The notes under the pieces are model-generated. The model did no database searches. It saw nothing but the letters and a program-made list of their open reading frames with translations, and had not been told where the DNA came from. Shown piece by piece: positions 1 to 5,456 of a stretch of 7,968 nt of DNA. Source of the stretch: an uncultured Eubacteriales bacterium. GTDB lineage: Bacteria; Bacillota; Clostridia; Christensenellales; Pumilibacteraceae. Made by a program: the position numbers and the translations under genes. Positions within the stretch are counted from its first letter, which is position 1, and the number at the start of each line of letters is the position of its first letter. The stretch lies in contig USBU01000045.1 in NCBI GenBank assembly GCA_900553005.1, positions 1 to 7,968 on the forward strand, read 5' to 3'.

Positions 1-43
1 TGTAGCTCCGTCTCGTGGGCTCGGAGATGTGTATAAGAGACAG
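1..43 (+). other. Untrimmed Nextera adapter (i7 side), artificial
   Basis: This is library-construction sequence, not genome. Positions 25-43 are the 19-base Tn5 mosaic end AGATGTGTATAAGAGACAG, preceded at 10-24 by the Nextera read-2 primer part GTCTCGTGGGCTCGG. Positions 2-9 (GTAGCTCC) occupy the i7 index slot and, from memory, match index N718. Base 1 fits the last base of the P7 arm. Genome sequence starts at about 44. Confidence 0.97.
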
Positions 44-82
44 CCTTACACGCGAATAACCGAAAAATCAATAAATCTTATC
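44..82. other. Short unassigned end of the genomic insert
   Basis: These 39 bases lie between the methyltransferase stop codon and the adapter. I see no terminator hairpin, ribosome site or recognisable reading frame in them. The downstream neighbour of the methyltransferase gene is not in this window. Confidence 0.6.
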
Positions 83-841
83 CTATACGCTAATATTCTT
101 ACGTCCGAAAGCAAGCTCATACATCAAAACGGCAGCGGAAACACCGGCGTTAAGCGATTCTCCGGCACACATCGGCAGGCATAATACTTTATCTGACATA
201 GTAATAACCCCTTCAGAAAGACCGTTAGCCTCGTTGCCGATCGCCAAACACAATTTCCGCCCCGTGATATCAGATGAAAATACGTTTTCTCCCGACATAT
301 CCGCGGCAAGGATAATATATCCTGCCGATTTAATCTCCTCCGCCCCGCCAATATCGATATCAAAAATATTTACCCTTGAAATCGCCGACATAGCGCTGCG
401 GACAACCTTTGGGTTATACGCGTCAACACAATTTAAGCAATAAATATCCGAAAACCCAGCAGCCAAAGCCGTCCTGATTATGGTTCCCATATTGCCGGGA
501 TCCCTGATACGGTCCAAAAGCAGCGCGTAGCGAGAAACAAAATCCGGGTTATTATGAGGAATATTCGCAGAACATATTATCCCCTGAGAATTTTCTGTAT
601 CGGATAGCTTGCAAAATACATTATCGTCACAAATACAAAAACGCACGCCCTCAAATTCGGAGGCATATTTTTCATACGCGCTTTGAGAAAACATTATCAT
701 GGGATCGGCTATAAACCGCAAACTGTCTTTTACGGCCCTATATCCCTCAATGAGATAACGTCCGAGTTCCATTCTCAGTTTTTTATTTTTTAAACCGGCA
801 AACATTTTTACCGTGGAATTATCCGGAGACGTAATAAGCAT
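83..841 (-). CDS. SpoU/TrmH-family RNA 2'-O-ribose methyltransferase
   Basis: Predicted SAM-dependent methyltransferase that adds a methyl group to a ribose 2'-OH in rRNA or tRNA in the cytoplasm; the target nucleotide cannot be read from the sequence. It has 252 residues from the chosen start. The N-terminal third resembles the L30e-like SpoU substrate-binding region (KKLRMELGRYLIEGYRAV). The C-terminal SPOUT knot domain shows all three family motifs: LLLDRIRDPGNMGTIIRTA with the N-x-G-x-x-x-R core, LAIGNEANGLS, and LPMCAGESLNAGVSAAVLMY. An in-frame ATG lies 30 bases upstream at 871. I prefer the ATG at 841 because GGGAG sits 7 bases before it, and the family normally begins close to the MLITS-type sequence found there. 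The gene lies downstream of rplT, beyond a terminator and a degraded stretch, and I see no clear promoter of its own. The motif 3 reading LNAGVSAA differs slightly from the usual LNVSVAA. Confidence 0.9.
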   Translation of the reverse strand: MLITSPDNSTVKMFAGLKNKKLRMELGRYLIEGYRAVKDSLRFIADPMIMFSQSAYEKYASEFEGVRFCICDDNVFCKLSDTENSQGIICSANIPHNNPDFVSRYALLLDRIRDPGNMGTIIRTALAAGFSDIYCLNCVDAYNPKVVRSAMSAISRVNIFDIDIGGAEEIKSAGYIILAADMSGENVFSSDITGRKLCLAIGNEANGLSEGVITMSDKVLCLPMCAGESLNAGVSAAVLMYELAFGRKNISV

Positions 842-869
842 ACTTTTGCTCCCGTTTATAAATTTTGAC

Positions 870-1110
870 ATGCGCGCGTTCTTCTTTCAATAAGCTATTT
901 ATATTTATCTTCAGCGAGTCCGATATAAAAAACGCTTTCTTGGAAATAACGCCGTACCATGTCTATTTTTCTTGAAGCTCCCTCATCACTACGATCGCAA
1001 ATAATCAGTAGCCATAGCTCGGGCTGCAGACAAACAAGCGATTCAACCGTATTTTATATACTTTATCGACACAGTAAGCATTTAACGACATAGTTCGATA
1101 TCAGAGACTA
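870..1110 (-). pseudogene. Probable degraded L7Ae/L30e-family (YlxQ-like) gene
   Basis: This is most of the 308-bp gap between rplT and the RNA methyltransferase gene. On the minus strand an open stretch from 1053 to 895, with no usable start codon, reads TVESL...WLLIICDRSDEGASRKID...YFQESVFYIGLAEDKYK and then stops at TAG (897-895). This resembles the core of bacterial L7Ae-type RNA-binding proteins (AVEEAL, then LVIIAxDASxNTKKK, then YYxVPVxxLGTKEEL). The spacing from VE to the D of IICD equals the family's 15 residues. Skipping one base at the TAG gives SLLKEERAHVKI, matching the family's ALGKEERAVVAI ending at the expected distance. Upstream, frame-matching pieces are broken by stops at 1065-1063 and 1056-1054, and the first part is too eroded to align. 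No ribosome site is seen. The identification rests on remembered family consensus, not a search, and chance similarity is possible. Confidence 0.45.
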
Positions 1111-1116
1111 TTTCTC

Positions 1117-1161
1117 ATAAAAATATGCACCTCTCAGTTGTACGACTTGCGAGGCGCATAT
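1117..1161 (-). terminator. Intrinsic terminator after rplT
   Basis: On the minus strand ATATGCGCCTC (1161-1151) pairs with GAGGTGCATAT (1133-1123) over 11 bp with one G-U. The 17-nt loop holds a further AGT/ACT pairing. A run of four U residues follows, after the A-U pairs at the base of the stem. It lies 18 bases past the rplT stop and should end the infC-rpmI-rplT transcript. The U tail is short, so some read-through into the methyltransferase gene is possible. Confidence 0.75.
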
Positions 1162-1179
1162 CACATAATTTAATATAAT

Positions 1180-1536
1180 TTATTTCGCTATTGCTTTGGA
1201 CGCGGTATCGGCAAGCGCTTTGAACGCAACGGCATCGTTGACCGCTATATCCGCAAGAACCTTTCTGTTCAGCGTAATGCCTGCGCTCTTAAGGCCGTAC
1301 ATAAATTTAGAATAAGACATTCCGTTCTGACGCGCGGCGGCGTTGATACGCGCAATCCACAGCTTTCTGAAATCTCTTTTTTTGCGCCTTCTGCCGATAA
1401 AGGCATACATTTGGGATTTCATCACGGCTTCGCGTGCAATACGATACGAACGCGACTTGGAACCGAAATACCCCTTAGCAAGCTTCATTATTTTACGACG
1501 CTTTTTTAATGCGTTTACTGCTCTTTTAATTCTCAT
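1180..1536 (-). CDS. rplT: 50S ribosomal protein L20
   Basis: Large-subunit ribosomal protein that binds 23S rRNA early in assembly and, in studied bacteria, represses its own operon by binding the leader RNA. The product has 118 residues, the normal length. It carries the family signatures RRKIMKLAKGYFGSKSR near the N terminus, then MYAFIGRRRKKRDFRKLWI, RINAAARQNGMSYSKFM and GITLNRKVLADIAVND. The very basic N-terminal extension that reaches into rRNA is intact. The ATG is preceded by GGAGGG with 8 bases between. It is the last gene of infC-rpmI-rplT, starting 15 bases after the rpmI stop, and is followed by an intrinsic terminator. The 5' leader of this operon could be the target of L20 feedback. 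Confidence 0.98.
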   Translation of the reverse strand: MRIKRAVNALKKRRKIMKLAKGYFGSKSRSYRIAREAVMKSQMYAFIGRRRKKRDFRKLWIARINAAARQNGMSYSKFMYGLKSAGITLNRKVLADIAVNDAVAFKALADTASKAIAK

Positions 1537-1551
1537 GGTAATATCCCTCCG

Positions 1552-1749
1552 TTACTTCTGAATCATGACTTTCAAGGTCGCAGCCTGCTTGTCAGACCCC
1601 ATATAAGCGCCTTGTCTCAGTCCCATCTTTCTCTTGCTGGACTTTTTGGTAAGGATATGATTCTTACCCTGCTGAGCACGTTTAACGCGTCCTGTTTTCG
1701 TAGTGCGGAAACGCTTTTTAGCTCCGCTGTGGCTTTTCATTTTTGGCAT
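1552..1749 (-). CDS. rpmI: 50S ribosomal protein L35
   Basis: Small basic protein of the large ribosomal subunit. It has 65 residues, the standard length, starting MPKMKSHSGAKKRFRTTKTG and continuing with KRAQQGKNHILTKKSSKRKM, both characteristic of L35. GGAGGG precedes the ATG with 9 bases between. It sits between infC (28 bases upstream) and rplT (15 bases downstream), the conserved order in most bacteria. It is probably translated from the same message and shares any L20-mediated control. Nothing unusual is seen. Confidence 0.98.
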   Translation of the reverse strand: MPKMKSHSGAKKRFRTTKTGRVKRAQQGKNHILTKKSSKRKMGLRQGAYMGSDKQAATLKVMIQK

Positions 1750-1777
1750 TTTATATTGCCCTCCGTAAATGTATTTT

Positions 1778-2287
1778 TTATTTCTTCGGAGCCAGAATCA
1801 TGAGAATATTTCTACCCTCCGTCATCGGCTTCTTGTCGAATATGCAAGCATCCTGCACAATGTTGTAAAAGTCGTTCATGACCTGTACGCCCAAAGCCGC
1901 GTGCGCCTGCTGCCGCCCTCTCATCCGGATTGAAACCTTAACCTTATCTCCGCCTTTAAGAAACTTCAGGCATTGCTTAGCTTTTGTTTCAAGGTCATGG
2001 GTATCAATCGTCATGGACAGCCATATCTCTTTCAATTCGGTAACTTTTTGATTCTTGCGCGCATCCTTTTCTCTTTTTGCGGCGTCGAACTTAAACTTAC
2101 CGTAATCCATAATTTTGCACACCGGCGGATTTCCGCCGGGATTGATCTTGACCAAATCAAGATTCTTCTCATCGGCCAAGCGATTGGCCTCATGCGCGCT
2201 CATTATGCCGAGCTGCTGCCCGTTTTCATCAATAACACGAATTTCCGCATCGGTAATTCTGTCATTAATCTCAACTTCCTTATTGAT
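1778..2287 (-). CDS. infC: Translation initiation factor IF-3, inferred AUC start
   Basis: IF-3 binds the 30S subunit, keeps it apart from the 50S, and proofreads start codon-anticodon pairing. The C-terminal part is canonical: PVCKIMDYGKFKFDAAKREK, VTELKEIWLSMTIDTHDL, then the RNA-binding RMRGRQQAHAALGVQVM near the end. The first ATG in frame (2203) would give only 141 residues and cut off the conserved EIRVIDENGQQLGI of the N-terminal domain. The frame is open further upstream. GGAGG at 2300-2296 sits 8 bases before an in-frame ATC (2287-2285), giving 169 residues, the usual size. No in-frame ATG, GTG or TTG fits that ribosome site. AUU or AUC starts are well known for infC and let IF-3 repress its own synthesis. 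It is the first gene of the infC-rpmI-rplT operon. The gene identity is certain; the exact start is inferred. Confidence 0.93.
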   Translation of the reverse strand: MNKEVEINDRITDAEIRVIDENGQQLGIMSAHEANRLADEKNLDLVKINPGGNPPVCKIMDYGKFKFDAAKREKDARKNQKVTELKEIWLSMTIDTHDLETKAKQCLKFLKGGDKVKVSIRMRGRQQAHAALGVQVMNDFYNIVQDACIFDKKPMTEGRNILMILAPKK

Positions 2288-2295
2288 AACCGTAT

Positions 2296-2300
2296 CCTCC
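2296..2300 (-). promoter_or_regulatory. Ribosome binding site that sets the infC start
   Basis: GGAGG on the minus strand, a perfect anti-16S match directly after the U tract of the leader terminator. It lies 8 bases before ATC at 2287. An ATA at 2295 is out of frame, and the in-frame GTT at 2290 is not a known start. ATC is therefore the best fit. Confidence 0.8.
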
Positions 2301-2301
2301 G

Positions 2302-2339
2302 AAAAAAATAAAATTGAGCGGTATAGATTTACCGCTCAA
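2302..2339 (-). terminator. Leader terminator/attenuator upstream of infC
   Basis: On the minus strand TTGAGCGGTA (2339-2330) pairs perfectly with TACCGCTCAA (2323-2314) around the loop AATCTA. The U-rich tail UUUAUUUUUUU follows immediately. It ends just before the infC ribosome site. With no other terminator after thrS, it can both end thrS transcripts and act as an attenuator for infC-rpmI-rplT. Confidence 0.88.
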
Positions 2340-2427
2340 CCGAAAACACGCATAAGACTGCAAACATTAATACGGCGTTACGCGGTCCGAGAACTCCCGA
2401 CCGGTGAGAATAAATCTACTTCCAACT
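2302..2427 (-). ncRNA. Leader RNA of infC-rpmI-rplT, probable L20-type attenuator
   Basis: The untranslated leader of about 140 nt runs from the predicted transcription start near 2427 to infC. It holds a CGGTC/GACCG hairpin (2403-2399 with 2387-2383) and the intrinsic terminator at 2339-2302. GTAGATTTA near the 5' end (2419-2411) is complementary over 9 bp (one G-U) to TAAATCTAT (2331-2323), which covers the terminator loop and the inner base pairs. The two pairings exclude each other, which suggests antiterminator and terminator states. Firmicute infC leaders are known to be attenuated by L20 (Rfam L20 leader). Membership of that family is inferred here from position and architecture. Confidence 0.65.
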
Positions 2428-2433
2428 TTAGAT

Positions 2434-2462
2434 ATTATAAACTATCCGACAATGTTTGTCAA
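2434..2462 (-). promoter_or_regulatory. Consensus sigma-A promoter of infC-rpmI-rplT
   Basis: TTGACA (2462-2457) and TATAAT (2439-2434) are both perfect, separated by exactly 17 bp. The -35 box begins 11 bases past the thrS stop codon. Transcription should start near 2427. Such a strong promoter fits a ribosomal operon throttled downstream by attenuation. Confidence 0.92.
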
Positions 2463-2473
2463 GGATTTATGCT

Positions 2474-4411
2474 TCAATTTAAAACTTTATTGTCGTTTTC
2501 TTCCTTAACCTTGCTTAAAAAAGCTTCAAAACTCATAGCGCCGAGATCCCCATCCTTGCGGCTACGCACAGACACGACCTTATTTTCAACGTCCTTATCG
2601 CCGATTATCAGCATATAAGGAATTTTTTCCAACTGCGCTTCCCTGATTTTGTAACCGATTTTTTCATTTCTTAGATCAGTCTCGGCGCGCAGTCCTGCCG
2701 ACTCAAGCTTGGCAGCGATGGCTTCGGCCTCGCCGGCAGTCCTGTCAGTAAGAGACAAAACCCTTATCTGAGTAGGACTCAACCACAACGGCAATGCTCC
2801 GGCGTATTTCTCAAGCAGCAGCGCAATTGTACGCTCGTAACACCCAATCGAGCTGCGATGAATGATATACGGACGCGCTTTATTGCCATTTTCATCAATA
2901 TAACTCATATCAAAACGCTCCGCAAGGAACATATCAATCTGAATCGTGATAAGAGTATCTTCTTTTCCATGAACGTTTTTAATCTGAATATCGAGCTTAG
3001 GGCCGTAAAACGCCGCCTCTCCTATGCCAACAGAATATTTAAGGCCTATGTGGTCGAGTATACGCTTCATTTCCCCCTCGGCATAAGCCCATTCTTCGGG
3101 ATCATCTATATACTTTTCCTTATTTTCCGGATCCCATTTGGAAAAACGATACGAAACGTCTCCGTCCAGCCCCAACGACTTAAGCATAAACATAGCAAGA
3201 TCCAAACAGCCAAGAAATTCCTTTTCCAGCTGCGACGGCATACATATCAGATGCCCCTCGCTTAACGTAAACTGTCTCACTCTGATTAAACCGTGCATTT
3301 CACCGCTGGCCTCATTTCTGAAAAGCGTCGAAGTCTCGCCGTAGCGAAGCGGCAGATCCCGGTAAGATTTAAGTCCGTTATTATATACCGTGTACTGGAA
3401 AGGACAAGTCATAGGACGAAGCGCGTAAACTTCCTCATCCTTTTCCTCGTCGCCCATTACAAACATACCGTCCTTATAATGATCCCAATGTCCGCTTATC
3501 TTATACAGCTCGCTTTTAGCCATGTACGGAGTTTTGGTAAGTACGTAACCGCGGCGGCGCTCCTCATCCTCAACGAATCTGTTAAGAATCTGAAACAGCC
3601 TTGCTCCCTTCGGCATAAGCAGCGGAAGCCCCTGACCTATCACGTCGGACGTCATAAAATAGCCAAGGTCACGACCGATTTTATTATGGTCCCTAAGCTT
3701 TGCCTCTTCAAGTGCCTTTAGATAATCTTCAAGCTCAGCCTTCTTTTCAAATGCAGTTCCGTAAATACGCGTAAGCATTTTATTCTTTTCGTCGCCCTTA
3801 AAATATGCGCCGGTAATCTGCGTCAGCTTAAAATTCTTGATTTTTCCCGTAGTCGGGACGTGCGGTCCGCGGCATAAATCCGTAAATTCGCCCTGCGAGT
3901 AAAATGTGATTACGGCGTCCTCAGGCAACTCCTCGATAAGCTCGACTTTATATGTTTCACCCTTAAGCCGCATGAAATCCAAAGCCTCGCTGCGCGACAC
4001 CTCTTTGCGCACAAACGGAAGATCCTCTTTTACGATTGCCGCCATTTCCTTTTCAATAGCGTCAAGATCCTCTTTCCCTACAGGACGTGAAAATTCGATA
4101 TCGTAATAAAATCCGTTGCTGATAGCGGGACCGATTGCAAACTTTACGTCTTTATACAATCTTTTTACCGCCTGCGCCATTATATGCGCGGCGCTGTGCC
4201 GATAAATTTCAAGTCCAGCCTCATCCCGAGCAGTCAGTATGGATAAAGCGCAGTCGTTATTCGGCACATACGAAAGGTCAACCTTTCTACCATCCACTAC
4301 CGCGCCTACCGCAGCGCGCGCAAGTCCCTCGCTGATCGATTTTGCAATCTCAAAACAGCTTATTCCTTTTTCTCGCTCGATAACGCTTCCGTCCTTCAAA
4401 GTGATTTTCAT
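2474..4411 (-). CDS. thrS: Threonyl-tRNA synthetase
   Basis: Charges tRNA-Thr with threonine using ATP (class II) and edits mischarged seryl-tRNA. It has 645 residues. Domains in order: TGS (about 1-62), the editing domain with HSAAH (H72, H76) and CRGPH (C180, H184), the catalytic core (about 245-535), and the anticodon-binding domain to the end. The three zinc ligands of the active site appear present: C336 in RPMTCPF, H387 in SEGHLIC and H518 in IIHRS. Motif 2 reads LFRNEASGEMHGLIRVRQF followed by TLSEGH, where the common bacterial form is RVRGFTQDDAH. TCPFQYT likewise replaces NCPGH. It is therefore a divergent but complete ThrRS subtype. The ATG at 4411 follows GGAGG with 9 bases between; an in-frame ATG at 4465 lies inside the T-box terminator and is rejected. 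The gene has its own promoter and threonine T-box. Confidence 0.97.
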   Translation of the reverse strand: MKITLKDGSVIEREKGISCFEIAKSISEGLARAAVGAVVDGRKVDLSYVPNNDCALSILTARDEAGLEIYRHSAAHIMAQAVKRLYKDVKFAIGPAISNGFYYDIEFSRPVGKEDLDAIEKEMAAIVKEDLPFVRKEVSRSEALDFMRLKGETYKVELIEELPEDAVITFYSQGEFTDLCRGPHVPTTGKIKNFKLTQITGAYFKGDEKNKMLTRIYGTAFEKKAELEDYLKALEEAKLRDHNKIGRDLGYFMTSDVIGQGLPLLMPKGARLFQILNRFVEDEERRRGYVLTKTPYMAKSELYKISGHWDHYKDGMFVMGDEEKDEEVYALRPMTCPFQYTVYNNGLKSYRDLPLRYGETSTLFRNEASGEMHGLIRVRQFTLSEGHLICMPSQLEKEFLGCLDLAMFMLKSLGLDGDVSYRFSKWDPENKEKYIDDPEEWAYAEGEMKRILDHIGLKYSVGIGEAAFYGPKLDIQIKNVHGKEDTLITIQIDMFLAERFDMSYIDENGNKARPYIIHRSSIGCYERTIALLLEKYAGALPLWLSPTQIRVLSLTDRTAGEAEAIAAKLESAGLRAETDLRNEKIGYKIREAQLEKIPYMLIIGDKDVENKVVSVRSRKDGDLGAMSFEAFLSKVKEENDNKVLN

Positions 4412-4436
4412 ATAAATAAACCTCCGATGATTTAGC

Positions 4437-4476
4437 AAATAAAAAGTCCTTAAAGTCAATACCAAACTTTAAGGAC
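4437..4476 (-). terminator. T-box terminator before thrS
   Basis: GTCCTTAAAGT (4476-4466) pairs perfectly over 11 bp with ACTTTAAGGAC (4456-4446), with a 9-nt loop and the tail UUUUUAUUU. It overlaps the 3' side of the antiterminator helix, so the two are mutually exclusive. Confidence 0.93.
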
Positions 4477-4688
4477 GAATTTCTCCGTGGTTCCACCTTA
4501 ATTCGCCGTTCATGCCCGAACGGCCTCGTTAAAATCCGATTACGTCGGAAAAACGCTTCCTCGCAGGCGGTTTCGTCATTGCGCTTTTAAGCATGCCGTT
4601 TTCAGCCGGCGGCGGCACTCTCTGAAGCTTTGAAACGCAAGCTACTTGTCCATACGATAAGGAAATAACAGCTATTTAAGCCTTATTG
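4437..4688 (-). ncRNA. T-box riboswitch (threonine) controlling thrS
   Basis: Leader RNA that reads tRNA-Thr charging and lets thrS transcription continue when uncharged tRNA-Thr binds. Stem I carries AGUA (about 4645-4642), AGAGAGU and GGCUGAAA. On its 3' side GAA is followed by the specifier ACC (4571-4569), a Thr codon matching anticodon GGU. A 7-bp hairpin GCCGTTC/GAACGGC (4524-4505) precedes the T-box proper, AAGGTGGAACCACGG (4499-4485). Its UGGA (4495-4492) would pair with a UCCA acceptor end. The antiterminator base CGAATT (4505-4500) pairs with AATTCG (4481-4476). Every element expected of a functional T-box is visible, and the specifier agrees with the downstream gene. Confidence 0.95.
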
Positions 4689-4693
4689 GTTAC

Positions 4694-4722
4694 ATTATAT
4701 GACTATTATTAGCGTTTGTCAA
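4694..4722 (-). promoter_or_regulatory. Consensus sigma-A promoter of thrS
   Basis: TTGACA (4722-4717) and TATAAT (4699-4694) are perfect, with a 17-bp spacer. The -35 box starts 18 bases after the comF-family stop codon. The predicted start is near 4688, which places the whole T-box in the transcript. The -35 box lies inside an inverted repeat, AGCGTT-GACA-AACGCT (4726-4711). Confidence 0.92.
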
Positions 4723-4739
4723 CGCTTTTAAGCAACTTT

Positions 4740-5456
4740 TCAATACAATTCAATTCTGATCCTGGACGTAGCAAACGTTAATACGAAAATTTTACCGCAG
4801 CCTGCCGATTTTAATACTCGCGAGCATTCCTCCGCGGTTGCACCCGTTGTAAATACGTCGTCTATCAATACAAGATTTCTGTCTTTTATCAAAGCGTCAT
4901 CTTTCAGAGCAATCGAATCTTTAATCGCTTCGGCGCGTTGGCGCTTGTTCATCCGCGCAAAATTTCCGGTCTTTTTGACGCGCTCCAGCGCATCGATAAC
5001 AGGAATCCCAGTGAATCCAGAAAAGGCTTTGGCAATTTCTTCAGCCTGATTATAGCCTCTTGCCCTTTGCTTACGCTTAAGCATTGGAACAAACACCGCG
5101 GCGTCAGCTGAAAAATTGCTATCAACGTAAACGTCCGTCATAAATTGCGCCATAATACCGGACAGATATTTACCCGATCCGAATTTAAGCCGACGTATCA
5201 GTCCGACAACTTCGTTTTCGTATACGAACGGCGCCCTGGCCGCTTCAAAAGTAAATCCGTGATTCTGACAGTCGTCGCAGTATTCCGCCATGTTCTTCAT
5301 GGCTCTGCCGCATTTTAAGCAAAATTTCGTATTGAAATCCAGCTTACAGCGCTCACAAACACAATACCGCGTGCTTTCCGGCAAATCGTCGCCGCAAACC
5401 ACGCACTTAATCCCCGAAGGATAAAACATTTCCGAAAAAATGCGCGCCGGTCCCAT
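4740..5456 (-). CDS. ComF-family protein (zinc ribbon plus phosphoribosyltransferase fold)
   Basis: Member of the ComFC/GntX family. ComFC proteins help imported single-stranded DNA through natural transformation, but family members also occur in bacteria not known to be competent, so the role here is open. It has 238 residues. The N-terminal 65 carry a dense cysteine set (C18, C21, C32, C34, C37, C46, C49, C60, C63), including C-x-x-C pairs typical of a zinc ribbon. The type I phosphoribosyltransferase domain follows, with RKQRARGYNQAEEIAKA (about 128-143) and the PRPP loop LVLIDDVFTTGAT (about 195-207), including the acidic DD pair. The ATG overlaps the ackA stop by one base (TAATG), so the two are probably translationally coupled. 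No terminator separates it from the thrS promoter. No comFA is in view. The symbol comFC is likely but not assigned. Confidence 0.9.
   Translation of the reverse strand: MGPARIFSEMFYPSGIKCVVCGDDLPESTRYCVCERCKLDFNTKFCLKCGRAMKNMAEYCDDCQNHGFTFEAARAPFVYENEVVGLIRRLKFGSGKYLSGIMAQFMTDVYVDSNFSADAAVFVPMLKRKQRARGYNQAEEIAKAFSGFTGIPVIDALERVKKTGNFARMNKRQRAEAIKDSIALKDDALIKDRNLVLIDDVFTTGATAEECSRVLKSAGCGKIFVLTFATSRIRIELY

Noticed and set aside
842..871. Ten-residue extension of the RNA methyltransferase from the ATG at 871
   Set aside because: The upstream ATG has only a weak purine stretch before it. GGGAG sits 7 bases before the ATG at 841, where family members usually begin.
1014..1095. Minus-strand 28-codon open frame starting at an ATG (near 1094) in the rplT-methyltransferase gap
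   Set aside because: No ribosome site or recognisable similarity; it overlaps the L7Ae-like remnant in another frame.
2115..2618. Plus-strand open frame crossing the infC start, leader and thrS end
   Set aside because: It runs antisense through a promoter, a terminator and two conserved genes, and shows no family similarity.
4412..4465. 18-residue N-terminal extension of ThrRS from an upstream ATG
   Set aside because: The ATG lies within the T-box terminator hairpin and lacks a ribosome site. The ATG at 4411 has GGAGG at good spacing and begins exactly at the TGS domain.
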